Shown: positions 15,120 to 23,563, counted from the stretch's first letter. The stretch: 64,000 bases of DNA from Bradyrhizobium sp. cir1 (GCF_014198245.1 NZ_JACIHE010000002.1:524275-588274); one strand, 5' to 3'. Translations and numbers: made by a program. Notes: generated by a model not told the origin, from the sequence alone.

Positions 15120-15458
15120 GATCGGGGAAGCCCTCTTGGGAACGGCGCCGTCGGCGCCAAAGTGAATATCGCCGCCTCTTAGCACCTGATAGCAGCGGGC
15201 GAAAGCCAAGGGATTATGCACTTTTAGCTCATCCAGCTTCCCCAGATGGGGAGCGGCGCCCGGGGGCTGGGGTGAGGCTCCAGAAGAGATTCAAAAGTCG
15301 AATCCAACCCGTTATTTCCCTTGAGAATTTCGTCAGGACAGGCAAACGACAGGCGGGCAGCGCCGGCCGGCCCAAGACCCACTCGAAAAGGCCGGCTTGA
15401 ATCAATTCCTAAAGCGGCCCCGCCAAGGCCTTGAGAGACAGTGTGAAAGCGAAGCGAG
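15120..15458. other. Gene-free interval between icd and the TrmJ-like gene
   Basis: This 339-bp divergent intergenic stretch must carry the promoters of both flanking genes. Around 15235-15280 it has a GC-rich palindromic piece (CCCCAGATGGGGAGCGGCGCC..GGGGCTGGGG) that looks like a fragment of another dispersed repeat. No open frame, tRNA or riboswitch was recognised. Confidence 0.5.
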
Positions 15459-16658
15459 ATGTCAGGGACTGACAGAAGCAAGGCGGGCCTTTCCCTCGAC
15501 GGTCCCATCGTCATCCTGGTCGAGCCGCAGCTGGGGGAAAATATCGGCATGGCCGCGCGCGCCATGGGCAATTTCGCGCTTGGCGCCTTGCGCATCGTCA
15601 ACCCCCGGGACGGCTGGCCCAACACCGCCGCCCAGCGTGCCGCGGCCGGCGCCGACCACATTCTGGAAAAGGTCGAATTGTTCGACACGGTGGAGCAGGC
15701 GGTCGCCGACCTCGACCTGCTGTTCGCCACCACCGCTCGCCCCCACGACCAGGCCAAGCCCGTGGTCGGGCCGGAGGCGGCAGCCAGCGAGATCGCCGGG
15801 CACGTCGCGACCGGCGGCAAGGCCGGTATCCTGTTCGGCCGCGAGCGCTGGGGCCTGACCAACGAGGAGGTCGGGCTCTCCAACCGCATCATCACCTTCC
15901 CGGTCAATCCGGGATTTGCCTCGCTCAACCTCGCCCAGGCCGTGCTGCTGATCGGCTATGAATGGTTCAAGCTGATGACATCAGGCGAACTGCCGCACGC
16001 CATGCCGGAGCGCTCCGAGCGCGCCTCGCAGCACCAGATGCAGGCCTTCTTCGACAATCTCGTGCGCGAGCTCGACAAGGTCGAGTTCCTGCGCCCGGCC
16101 GAGAAGCGCGACACCATGCTGGTGAACCTGCGCAACATCTTCAGCCGGATGGAGCCGACCAAGCAGGACATGCACACCCTCCATGGCGTCGTCATGGCGA
16201 TCGCGGAGGGGCGCAAGGGTCCGGCCAAGGGCGGCGTGCTCGACGGCGAGCAGGCCACGCGCCTGCGCGCGCTGCTGGCCGAGCACGGGCAGGGCGGTGG
16301 CGTGCCCGACAGCGGCTCGACCGTGCGCGGCCTCGCCCGCCTGCTCCGCCGCAACCCGACCGACGCCGAGCGCCTGCTCTGGCAGGCCCTGACCCGCGAC
16401 CGCCGCTTCGCAGGCGGGTTCAAGCGCCAGACCCCGGTCGGCCGCCACATCCCGGACTTCGTCTCCTTCCCGCACCGGATCGCGATCGAGCTGGTCAACC
16501 CGGGCGAGGGGGAGGCCATCGCCGCCGACCGCGCGGGGCGGCGGACCTGGCTCGAGGCGCGGGACTATCGGGTGCTCGACATTCGCGCGGCGGATGTGGA
16601 GCGCGATCTCGAGGCGGAGCTGGTGCGGCTGCAGGGGATGATGGAGCAGAGCGCGTAG
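15459..16658 (+). CDS. TrmJ-like RNA 2'-O-methyltransferase fused to a DUF559 domain
   Basis: Residues 10-240 form a SPOUT (TrmH/SpoU, TrmJ-type) methyltransferase: VEPQLGENIGMAARAMGNF, then LFGRERWGLTNEEVGLSNRI and PGFASLNLAQAVLL, which make the knotted SAM site. TrmJ methylates the ribose of tRNA residue 32. After a linker, residues 290-397 resemble DUF559, a Vsr/PDDEXK-type nuclease-like domain: RLLRRNPTDAERLLWQAL, GFKRQTPVGRHIPDFVSF, then RVLDIRAADVERDLE. The aspartate of HIPDF is kept, but the usual VEVDGGQH core reads IELVNPGEGE, so catalysis may be lost. The start ATG at 15459 matches the family N-terminus. Confidence 0.85.
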   Translation: MSGTDRSKAGLSLDGPIVILVEPQLGENIGMAARAMGNFALGALRIVNPRDGWPNTAAQRAAAGADHILEKVELFDTVEQAVADLDLLFATTARPHDQAKPVVGPEAAASEIAGHVATGGKAGILFGRERWGLTNEEVGLSNRIITFPVNPGFASLNLAQAVLLIGYEWFKLMTSGELPHAMPERSERASQHQMQAFFDNLVRELDKVEFLRPAEKRDTMLVNLRNIFSRMEPTKQDMHTLHGVVMAIAEGRKGPAKGGVLDGEQATRLRALLAEHGQGGGVPDSGSTVRGLARLLRRNPTDAERLLWQALTRDRRFAGGFKRQTPVGRHIPDFVSFPHRIAIELVNPGEGEAIAADRAGRRTWLEARDYRVLDIRAADVERDLEAELVRLQGMMEQSA

Positions 16659-16678
16659 GTCACGTCACGCACAGGTTT

Positions 16679-16770
16679 CGTAGGGTGGGCAAAGCGAAGC
16701 GTGCCCACCATTTTGATCAACGAGGCTGAGACGGAGATGGTGGGCACGGCGCTGCGCGCCTTTGCCCACC
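16679..16770. repeat. Intergenic inverted repeat, family A
   Basis: Ends GGTGGGCAAAG and CTTTGCCCACC are inverted copies, with an inner GCGTGCCCACC / GGTGGGCACGGC pair. It is the same family as the copies at 18306 and 20752 and shares the CGTAGGGTGGG end with the one at 2721. Confidence 0.75.
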
Positions 16771-16877
16771 GAGAGACCGTCATCGTCGCCCGAGTTGCGC
16801 CCTCGTCCCGCAACCAAGGGCTGTGCAGACGCGCAATCGGTTGCTATGAAGTCCCCGCGAATTGAAATGGGGACTGC

Positions 16878-18224
16878 ATGTTTGGAATGATGAGCCGCGC
16901 TCTGGCTGGCGCGGCGACTGCTTTGACGGTTCTTGCGATTGCGTTTCCCACGATTGCAGATCCCGCCACGGACTGGAAGTGCAACGCGATCACGGAAGTC
17001 CCGACCGACGAGCGAATCCAAGCCTGCACGTCCGTGCTGGACTCCGGGAAGTTTGGCGAGCGGGGCACGATCAGCGCTTACTTCAATCGTGCCGGGGCCT
17101 ACTCCAAGAAGGGCGCGTTCGAACTCGCCGTTGCCGATTACAGCGAGCTGATCAGGCTCTATCCCCGGAACATGTATGCTTATTACAACCGTGCATACTC
17201 GTACTATCAATTGGGAGAGATTGACCGCGCGATTGCTGACTACGGCGAGGTCATCAAGGCGAACCCTAAAGATCAGCGAGCTTACTACAGTCGCGCGGTA
17301 ACATACGCGAAGAAAGGCGATTTCGATCTCGCTATTGCCGACTACACCAGAGCGATTGAACTGAAGCTTGATCCGTCTGCCGCCACTGCCGGGGCGTACT
17401 ATTCCGGCGGCGATCTGGCCCCAACGGCTCCCGGCCCGTCCTCGCAATTCAATCCCTTACACTTGGCTGCTTATCTGGCCCGCGGCGTCGCCAAAAGCAA
17501 ACAAGGCAACATCGACGGCGCAATCTCGGACTACGAGAGCGCGCTCGCGCTTAATCCAGGGTACCCACCTGCGTACGTCTATCGTGCGGGCGCATATCGG
17601 GCAAAGCATGATCTCGCGCGCGCAATGGATGATTGCGACCGCGCGGTGGCATTCGGACCCAAGGACCCCAACGCGTATATATGCCGCAGCGTCACCGCTC
17701 TGGCGCTTGGCGATCCGCGGCGCGCAGTTGCCGCATGCGATCTCGCGATCGAGCGCGCCCCGAAAGCGGCAGGGCTCTATCGTTACCGCGCTGTGGCACA
17801 CCTCCAGGCGGGTTCGCCCGCGGGGGCGATCGCCGATCTCGATCGGTCCCTGGAGCTCGAGCCCAGAGATCCCTATAGCGCGATCTGGCGCGAAATCGCG
17901 GGCCAGCGCGGCAATGTGCCGACTACGCTCTCGGATGCGACCGCCAAGCTGGACATGACCAAGTGGCCAGCCCCGGTGATCCGGTTGCTCCTGGGAACGA
18001 CGACGGCCGACGAGGTGCTGCACGCGGCCGACGATCCCGATCCGATCAAGAAGAAGGGCCAAATCTGCGAGGCGAACTTTTTCACTGCTGAACTCGCCTT
18101 GCAGCGTGGCGTGAAGGAGGAGGCGCAGCGGCTTTTCGGGCTTGCGCTTGCTGATTGCCCGCCGACTTTCGTGGAAGCACAGGCGGCTGCGGCCGAGCTC
18201 AAGGCGCTGGGTGTCAATCCCTGA
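16878..18224 (+). CDS. Secreted tetratricopeptide-repeat protein
   Basis: A 448-residue protein with an N-terminal signal peptide (hydrophobic residues 8-27, ending near TIADPATDW). At least seven TPR-like helical pairs follow between residues 60 and 330, many with the phrase 'AIADY-x-x-A/V-I' (for example IDRAIADYGEVIKANP, FDLAIADYTRAIEL, LARAMDDCDRAV). The C-terminal 110 residues are also helical, with two cysteines. The layout resembles NlpI-like or CDC-type TPR proteins that act as periplasmic scaffolds; no specific partner is evident. GGGG lies five bases before the start. Confidence 0.8.
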   Translation: MFGMMSRALAGAATALTVLAIAFPTIADPATDWKCNAITEVPTDERIQACTSVLDSGKFGERGTISAYFNRAGAYSKKGAFELAVADYSELIRLYPRNMYAYYNRAYSYYQLGEIDRAIADYGEVIKANPKDQRAYYSRAVTYAKKGDFDLAIADYTRAIELKLDPSAATAGAYYSGGDLAPTAPGPSSQFNPLHLAAYLARGVAKSKQGNIDGAISDYESALALNPGYPPAYVYRAGAYRAKHDLARAMDDCDRAVAFGPKDPNAYICRSVTALALGDPRRAVAACDLAIERAPKAAGLYRYRAVAHLQAGSPAGAIADLDRSLELEPRDPYSAIWREIAGQRGNVPTTLSDATAKLDMTKWPAPVIRLLLGTTTADEVLHAADDPDPIKKKGQICEANFFTAELALQRGVKEEAQRLFGLALADCPPTFVEAQAAAAELKALGVNP

Positions 18225-18305
18225 TGGGACATCAGTGTTCTTCGTAGGGACGCAGAGAGAACCCGTGGATTGGTCCGGCGGACTGCGCTTTGCGCCGCCG
18301 CCGGC

Positions 18306-18402
18306 TATTAGGGTGGCAAAGCCAAGCGTGCCCACTATGTCGCTCGGCGGAGCTGAGGCAGGAATGATAGGCATGGCGCTGCGCCTTTGCCCACCCTGCG
18401 AG
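18306..18402. repeat. Intergenic inverted repeat, family A (decayed copy)
   Basis: TAGGGTGGCAAAGCCAAGCGTGCCCAC at the left and GCGCCTTTGCCCACCCT at the right are imperfect inverted copies. The left arm has lost a G. The copy lies between the TPR gene and the two small genes that follow. Confidence 0.65.
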
Positions 18403-18492
18403 CTAAGTTGTAATCCCATTCGATAATCATTATTGATTGCATTAGGGAGGCCGTCTTTTCACTTGCACGTCGTCCGCACGCTAGGTCCGAGC

Positions 18493-18819
18493 ATGCCGAA
18501 AACACGCATCATGTATATCGAGGCCAAATCCAGTTCGCTGAACGGACTCGCGCGGATCGGCCGCGTCACTTTTTCGAAGACGGGCAAGTCTATCAGCTAT
18601 GGCGGACGCACGTTCCAAAGTCTGAAAGGTAGCGGCTTCAAGGCAAACTACTTTGACGTTGAAACCGGAGAAAGGTTTTGGATTTCAGGCCCTCGAAAAG
18701 ATGGCAAGGATCGCCTCTATCCTGACAGCTCTGCGCCAGTCGAAATCGATCCCGATGTTGCAGAAGAATACTGGCGCGAGATCAGGGGAGAGCTGTTTCG
18801 CCATGCCGCCGAGAATTAA
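18493..18819 (+). CDS. Conserved hypothetical protein (108 aa)
   Basis: A small soluble protein starting MPKTRIMYIEAKSSSLNG, with RIGRVTFSKTGKSISYGGRTF, GFKANYFDVETGERFWISGPRKDGKDRLY and EEYWREIRG. I recall this pattern from short bacterial proteins of unknown function that sometimes carry misleading enzyme names in annotations; nothing in it suggests an enzyme. The frame is open from 18433, but AGG seven bases upstream and the family-like start favour 18493. It abuts the next gene (stop TAA directly followed by ATG), so the two are translationally coupled. Confidence 0.75.
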   Translation: MPKTRIMYIEAKSSSLNGLARIGRVTFSKTGKSISYGGRTFQSLKGSGFKANYFDVETGERFWISGPRKDGKDRLYPDSSAPVEIDPDVAEEYWREIRGELFRHAAEN

Positions 18820-19110
18820 ATGAGCTATCCGTCAAGGGTCGTCCTTCGACTGCCGCTATCGAATGAAGATCTGTTGTCTGGCTTTGTCGAGCAGTGCCTT
18901 CGCGATCGCGTTACTCTTATTGCGGTCGTTGGAGAAGGTACCGCGCGGATAGAGGACATCATCGACGAACTCGTCGTAGGCGACGGGACGGATGACAGAC
19001 GCTTTGTTGTGACCACCTCGCACGCGAACGAGACGGTGGAAGAGGTGTTGGAGTTTGCCGGCTTTTGGAATGACGAGCGAGATCAGCGCGTCCAGATCGT
19101 AAATCTATAG
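18820..19110 (+). CDS. Hypothetical protein (96 aa)
   Basis: Not recognised. An acidic 96-residue protein with alternating strands and helices (RVVLRLPLSNEDLLSGFVEQCL, VTLIAVVGEGTARIEDIIDELV, FVVTTSHANETVEEVLEFAGFW, RVQIVNL), which could form a small alpha/beta fold. Its ATG follows the stop of the upstream gene without a gap, so the two products are probably made together and may interact. Confidence 0.65.
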   Translation: MSYPSRVVLRLPLSNEDLLSGFVEQCLRDRVTLIAVVGEGTARIEDIIDELVVGDGTDDRRFVVTTSHANETVEEVLEFAGFWNDERDQRVQIVNL

Positions 19111-19145
19111 GCAGCAACGATCTCCCCTATGCGTTAAGGAGCGGC

Positions 19146-19212
19146 GTAGCCCGGATGAGCGAAGCGATATCCGGGGAAAGGTCCCGCATGTCGCTGCGCT
19201 CATGCGGGCTAC
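19146..19212. repeat. Intergenic inverted repeat, family B
   Basis: GTAGCCCGGATGAGCGAAGCGATATCCGGG at the left and CCCGCATG..GCGCTCATGCGGGCTAC at the right. The right end overlaps the last codon of the diguanylate cyclase gene and supplies its TAG stop. Other copies are at 20643 and 54411, with a fragment at 43340. Confidence 0.75.
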
Positions 19213-20453
19213 GCCGTGCGGACGGAGCACGCTTCGACCCGCATCAGGCCACGCCCGCGATCGGGGCCTTTCGGGCTGCTCTGTTGCAGCCTGCGCAAGG
19301 CCGCGAGGTTGGTCTCGACCGAGGCGAGGCAGCAGCGCGATTTGCCGCCCGACTTCGCCTCGTAGAGCGCGGCATCGGCGACGGCGAGCAATTCGGCGAC
19401 TTCGGCGCCATGATCCGGCGACATCGCAATGCCGACGCTGGCTCCGACACTGGCGCGCACCTCGCCGCCGAGTTCATAGCGGGCGGCAACTTCGGCGATG
19501 AGGCGGTGTCCCGTCTCCTGCGCCATCTCGGCAGTGACGCCGTCGAGGAGCACGACGAATTCGTCGCCGCCCATCCGCGCGACTACCGTGCCGTCAGGCA
19601 ATACCCGGCGCACGCGCGCGGCCACCGCTTTCAGCACTTCGTCGCCCGCCGCGTGTCCGAACGTGTCGTTGATCGGCTTGAAATTGTCGAGATCGAAGAA
19701 CATCACCGCGAACTGGCCTTCGGCGCGCGCGGCGAGCCTCGTGCCGAGCGCCTCGACGAAGCCGGCCCGATTGAGCAGGCCAGTGAGCGCGTCGTGATGG
19801 GCGCGGTGGCTGTTCTCGCGCTCGGCGCGCATGGTTGCGATCAGCATCCGGTTGAGGCGGAACGCGGCGGCCGTCATTGCGGCGAGATACATCGGCACCT
19901 GCAGGAACACGACGTAGAGCATCGGCTCGTGCGTGAGGGCCACGCCGGGAACGATGGGGCCGAGGCTGCAAAGGATCATGGTCCCGGCAAGCCGCGGCGC
20001 GCCAAAATTGCGGAAGCAGATGCCGCCGACCATTGCGGCCGCCGACAGGCACGCCAGCATCGCAACGACCCAATCGCCGCTGACGATGCTCGCGATCGCG
20101 CCAAAGCCGACGCTGCAGCTCCAGGCGACGGCCAGCACGAGGTGCAGGTCCGTCGGAGTCTTGCGGTGGGCGCGGGCCGCACGGTGCGCGATGATCAGCA
20201 CGACAAGGCGGGCAGTGCAGATCGCGAGTTCGGCGATGAGCCAGGCGACGAACAGCGCCGTCGGCTGTCGCATCGCGATCACCGCCGCCACCGCTATGGT
20301 GTTGACGGCGCCGGCGGCAAATACCGGCAGAGATCCGTGCAACTGGGCAATCAGCGCGGCACGGATGTCGTCGGGCGCCCCCGGCCCGGCATCGGCCAGC
20401 CAGCGCGTCACGCGCCAGCTCGGCGCGCTATAGACTTCCGTCCCCGGTTGCAT
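19209..20453 (-). CDS. Membrane diguanylate cyclase (GGDEF)
   Basis: Predicted to make cyclic di-GMP from GTP. Residues 25-200 carry about six hydrophobic segments with no obvious sensor fold. The C-terminal 170 residues are a complete GGDEF domain: HDALTGLLNRAGF, FFDLDNFKPINDTFGHAAGDEVL, the active-site RMGGDEF and SVGIAM. The usual inhibitory RxxD site five residues before GGDEF is not present in canonical form (VLPDGTVVARM). The start could be ATG at 20453 or GTG at 20495; I chose the ATG, which has AAGGGG about a dozen bases upstream. Confidence 0.85.
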   Translation of the reverse strand: MQPGTEVYSAPSWRVTRWLADAGPGAPDDIRAALIAQLHGSLPVFAAGAVNTIAVAAVIAMRQPTALFVAWLIAELAICTARLVVLIIAHRAARAHRKTPTDLHLVLAVAWSCSVGFGAIASIVSGDWVVAMLACLSAAAMVGGICFRNFGAPRLAGTMILCSLGPIVPGVALTHEPMLYVVFLQVPMYLAAMTAAAFRLNRMLIATMRAERENSHRAHHDALTGLLNRAGFVEALGTRLAARAEGQFAVMFFDLDNFKPINDTFGHAAGDEVLKAVAARVRRVLPDGTVVARMGGDEFVVLLDGVTAEMAQETGHRLIAEVAARYELGGEVRASVGASVGIAMSPDHGAEVAELLAVADAALYEAKSGGKSRCCLASVETNLAALRRLQQSSPKGPDRGRGLMRVEACSVRTA

Positions 20454-20642
20454 GTGCGGAGCATCCCCTTCGAGACGGTTAAAGGACGACCGCACCTAAC
20501 GGGCTGTTAAGGTGGAAGCCGATTGTCTCGGCCGTGCTTGACGCAAGGTAAATCGGCGCTGCCGGGGCTGTGGCCGTGCAGGTAGGTGCGGTTTGGTGCA
20601 GGCCGGTGTGCGGCGAGGGGAGAGGCGGGTTGGGGTGACGTC

Positions 20643-20745
20643 GTAGCCCGGATGAGCCAACGGGTCGGCGCAAAGCGCCGCCCGATGACAGGCTCCGCGA
20701 TATCCGGGGCAAGGTCCCGCATGTCGCCGCGCTCATGCGGGCTAC
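20643..20745. repeat. Intergenic inverted repeat, family B (long copy)
   Basis: Ends GTAGCCCGGATGAGC and GCTCATGCGGGCTAC are near-inverted copies. An extra small palindrome (GCGCAAAGCGCCGC) is inserted in the left half. It lies directly next to a family A element. Confidence 0.7.
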
Positions 20746-20751
20746 CAGTCT

Positions 20752-20880
20752 CGTAGGGTGGGCAAAGCGACTTGTCCGCCATAGCTCGAAGAGCGGCGGC
20801 GGAAGCGTGCCCACCATCTCGACCAACAAAGCTGAGCGAGTTTGGTGGGCACGGCGCTTTGCGCCTTTGCCCACCCTATG
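20752..20880. repeat. Intergenic inverted repeat, family A
   Basis: CGTAGGGTGGGCAAAGCG at the left and GCGCCTTTGCCCACCCTATG at the right are inverted copies. Together with the neighbouring family B element it fills most of the 454-bp gap (20454-20907) between the diguanylate cyclase and the TetR gene. The remainder of that gap shows no gene. Confidence 0.75.
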
Positions 20881-20907
20881 AGATCTACGACACGGGGTGG
20901 GAGGGGA

Positions 20908-21555
20908 TCACACCGCCTCGAGCTGATCCGCCGCGCGCTTCTTCTTCGCCTTGGCCTGGCCGAGCAGGGGGCCGGCCGTCAGCGCGGCCGTATCGGCCAC
21001 ACCCGGATCGCGCGAGATCATCGCCGCGACGATGGCGCCGTCGATGATGAGGCCGAGCTGATGCGCCAGCACCGCGGGCTCGCTGGAGCCGAGCTCGCCG
21101 GCGAGCTTCTCGATGTGGCCGAGCACGATCTTCTTGTGCTTCAGCGCGATGTTGCGGAATTGTTTTGCGTCCTTGTCGTGCTCGCCGACGGCGTTGATGA
21201 AGGGACAGCCGTAGAAGCGCTCTTCCGCAAACCAGCTCTTCAGCGCCGGGAAGATGCGCGTCAGTTTTGTTTGCGCGTCGCCGCCGCCCTGTTCCATCGC
21301 GCCGATGAACCATTCGCGCCACTGCTTGCCTTCGCTCTCCAGCACCGCGTTGACGAGATTGGTCTTGGAGCCGAACAGCTTGTAGAGCGTGGTCTTCGCC
21401 GTGCCGGCTTCCTCGATGATCGCGTCGATGCCGGTGGCGTTGATGCCGTTCTTGCAGAACAGGTGCGTCGCGGCGCTCAAGAGGCGCCCGCGCGCGGATT
21501 CGTCCTCGCCAGCGGCGGCGTGCGGCGAATTCTTTTTCGATGACGTCTTTGCCAT
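20908..21555 (-). CDS. TetR/AcrR-family transcriptional regulator
   Basis: A 215-residue one-component repressor. Residues 20-68 form the TetR helix-turn-helix (GRLLSAATHLFCKNGINATGIDAIIEEAG, then AKTTLYKLFGSK). The C-terminal domain has a CPFINAV segment and a lysine-rich tail. It is transcribed away from the OsmC/acyl-CoA-dehydrogenase/rhodanese operon, which makes that operon its natural target. A TetR-style palindrome lies at 21754 in the shared intergenic region. Confidence 0.87.
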   Translation of the reverse strand: MAKTSSKKNSPHAAAGEDESARGRLLSAATHLFCKNGINATGIDAIIEEAGTAKTTLYKLFGSKTNLVNAVLESEGKQWREWFIGAMEQGGGDAQTKLTRIFPALKSWFAEERFYGCPFINAVGEHDKDAKQFRNIALKHKKIVLGHIEKLAGELGSSEPAVLAHQLGLIIDGAIVAAMISRDPGVADTAALTAGPLLGQAKAKKKRAADQLEAV

Positions 21556-21730
21556 GGACTCAAACTTACCCGCAGCCGCGCCGCATCAGCAAGCCGCATC
21601 TGTTCGGCGCTGAAAAGATTCGCAAAGGCTGGCCCATCTGCATCGCCTTTAAGCACGCGGCGGCTGATCAATCCGCAGGCAGCGAGGCTTAAGCGGCTCC
21701 AATGCTTCGCCTTTTGTTTTCGGCCGGCTC

Positions 21731-21745
21731 TGGCACGCTCCATGC
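21731..21745 (+). promoter_or_regulatory. Sigma-54 (-24/-12) promoter of the OsmC operon
   Basis: TGGCACGCTCCATGC has the GG and GC pairs exactly ten bases apart, and matches the TGGCACG-N4-TTGC consensus at all but one base. It lies 58 bp before the OsmC start codon. It is almost identical to the promoter at 26489 in front of the transporter operon. Confidence 0.8.
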
Positions 21746-21753
21746 AAGGAAAC

Positions 21754-21767
21754 AGACCGTTCGGTAT
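21754..21767. promoter_or_regulatory. Candidate TetR operator at the sigma-54 start site
   Basis: AGACCGTTCGGTAT is a near-palindrome (AGACCG / CGGTAT, one mismatch) of the kind bound by TetR-family repressors. It starts 9 bases after the -12 element, so a bound repressor would cover the transcription start. The assignment to the divergent TetR gene is inference. Confidence 0.5.
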
Positions 21768-21802
21768 CCTACCGATTTCCACTTCTGCCAGGGAGAAGAT
21801 TG

Positions 21803-22345
21803 ATGACTGCCGTCGTTCAAAAGACAGTGCTGACGGGGTGCCTCGCGCCCATCGACAAGAACGGGCTCGAGCAACTGATCGCCAACGGCAAGGCGAATCC
21901 GAAGGTCATCAAGACCTTGAAGTGCAAGACGGTGGCGGAAGGCAAATTCCGCCACGCCAACTACATCCGCAACCTGCAGCCCTACATCGTCGACGAGCCG
22001 CCGGGGCTCTTGGGCGACGACACCGCGCCCAACCCGTCGGAGGCCTCGCTGGCCGCGCTTGGCTCCTGCCTTGCGGTCGGCCTGCACGCCAACGCCGTGC
22101 ATCGCGGCTGGATCGTCAACAAGCTCGAGCTCGAGCTCGAGGGCGACCTCAACATCACCGCGGTCTGGGGCACCGGCGATGTCTCCGACAAGCCGGTCGG
22201 CTTCACCGACGTCCGCGTCAAGGTCGACATGGAGTGCGAGGGGATCTCGCAGGACGAGATCAACGCGCTGGTGGCCCATGTGAAGAAATGGTCGCCGGTC
22301 GCCAACACCTTCACCCGCCCGGTCAATCTCGAGGTCGGCATCTAG
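21803..22345 (+). CDS. OsmC family protein
   Basis: OsmC/Ohr-type proteins are small dimeric peroxidases or thiol-handling proteins with two reactive cysteines. This 180-residue product has ASLAALGSCLAVGLHANAVHRG, with the first cysteine in the usual helix, and VDMECEGISQDEINALV, with the second. It therefore looks catalytically complete. The N-terminal 60 residues are longer than in Ohr, placing it in the general OsmC group. The start has GGGAGAAG just upstream. First gene of the operon with an acyl-CoA-dehydrogenase-family gene and a rhodanese gene, behind a sigma-54 promoter. Confidence 0.87.
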   Translation: MTAVVQKTVLTGCLAPIDKNGLEQLIANGKANPKVIKTLKCKTVAEGKFRHANYIRNLQPYIVDEPPGLLGDDTAPNPSEASLAALGSCLAVGLHANAVHRGWIVNKLELELEGDLNITAVWGTGDVSDKPVGFTDVRVKVDMECEGISQDEINALVAHVKKWSPVANTFTRPVNLEVGI

Positions 22346-22380
22346 CAGACATCAACCAGGACAAGGTGCGGGAGACGATC

Positions 22381-23514
22381 ATGGGTTCACTGGCTTTATC
22401 GCGGGCCGACGTTTTGGATCAGCCCGCACCGTCCATTGCAGGGGAGGTGGCGCGGATTGCGCGGGAGCAGCTCGCGCCGCTCGCCGCCGGAATCGACGAC
22501 GGCTCGGTCTATCCGGCCGAGGTGCTGCGCGCGTTCGGCGCGGTCGGCGCCTGGGGCAGCCACATGCCCCAGGAAGGTCCTGCGGACTTGCGCTGCGCGA
22601 TCGAGTCGATGGCTGTCATCGGCGAGGTCTGCGGCGCCACCGCCTTCATGGCCTGGTGCCAGAACACGCTGGTCTGGTACGCGGCCAACTCGACCAATCT
22701 GAAGCTGGCGAGGCGTTTTGGCGATGCCTTCTCGACCGGGCGCGTGCTCGGCGGCACCGGCCTCTCCAATCCGATGAAAAGCTTCTTCGGCATCGAGAAG
22801 CTCAAGCTGAAAGGGCGCAAGGTCGAGGGCGGCTACATCGTGCGCGGCGCGCTGCCCTGGGTCTCCAATCTCGGCCCGGATCATTTCTTTGGCACGATCT
22901 TCGAGCGCGAGGACGATCAGGGCATCGCAAGTGGCGAGCCCGGCACCGTGATGTTCCTCGCCGACTGCTCGGACCCCGCAATCACGCTGACGCCGTGCAA
23001 GCCGTTCCTCGCGATGGACGGCACCGGCACTTACGGCGTGCAATTCCGCGACGTCTTCGTGCCGGACGAACTGATCCTCGCCGATCCCGCCGCACCCTTC
23101 GTCAAGAAGATCCGCGCCGGCTTCATCCTGCTCCAGGCCGGCATGGCGCTCGGCGTCATCAGAGACTGCATCAACATCATGGACGAGGTCGATAACCCGC
23201 TGGGCCATATCAACCGCTATTTGCCGCAGCAGCCGGTGCATTTCCGCGATCTCGCCGCCGAGCTCGAGGCCGAGACCATGGCGCTGGCGCGCGATCCCTA
23301 CAACGAGGAGGAGACCTACTGGCGCAAGGTGATCGCGCTGCGGCTTCGCGCGGGCGAGGCCAGCGTGGCGGCGGCGCATGCGGCGATGCTGCATTGTGGC
23401 GCGCGCGGCTACCTTAGGAGCCACCGCGCGCAGCGGCGCCTGCGCGAGGCCTATTTCGTCGCTATCGTCACGCCGGCCACCAAGCAGCTGCGCAAGATGC
23501 TCGCCGATGCCTGA
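22381..23514 (+). CDS. Acyl-CoA dehydrogenase family flavoprotein
   Basis: A 377-residue protein with the acyl-CoA dehydrogenase layout: a helical N-terminal domain (VARIAREQLAPLAAGIDDGSVYP, IGEVCGATAFMAW), a middle beta domain (GGTGLSNPMKSF, GALPWVSNLGPDHFFGTI, VQFRDVFVPDELIL) and a C-terminal helical domain. Relatives include true fatty-acid dehydrogenases and flavin monooxygenases of sulfur metabolism (SfnB/DszC type); the sequence alone does not decide. The start at 22381 has GGGAG seven bases upstream. It lies between OsmC and a rhodanese, so a sulfur- or stress-related oxidation is more likely than beta-oxidation. Confidence 0.82.
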   Translation: MGSLALSRADVLDQPAPSIAGEVARIAREQLAPLAAGIDDGSVYPAEVLRAFGAVGAWGSHMPQEGPADLRCAIESMAVIGEVCGATAFMAWCQNTLVWYAANSTNLKLARRFGDAFSTGRVLGGTGLSNPMKSFFGIEKLKLKGRKVEGGYIVRGALPWVSNLGPDHFFGTIFEREDDQGIASGEPGTVMFLADCSDPAITLTPCKPFLAMDGTGTYGVQFRDVFVPDELILADPAAPFVKKIRAGFILLQAGMALGVIRDCINIMDEVDNPLGHINRYLPQQPVHFRDLAAELEAETMALARDPYNEEETYWRKVIALRLRAGEASVAAAHAAMLHCGARGYLRSHRAQRRLREAYFVAIVTPATKQLRKMLADA

Positions 23515-23563
23515 GTTCTACGAGTCCACCTGAAGACCCCCCAACCTCAACGGAGAGGCTGCC

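Noticed and set aside
16665..17447. 260-residue minus-strand frame overlapping the TPR gene
   Set aside because: It crosses a repeat and is antisense to clear TPR repeats; no domain or ribosome-binding site.
21742..22380. N-terminal extension of the acyl-CoA dehydrogenase frame
   Set aside because: The extension runs through OsmC in another frame and is arginine-rich shadow; the ATG at 22381 has a good ribosome-binding site and matches the family start.
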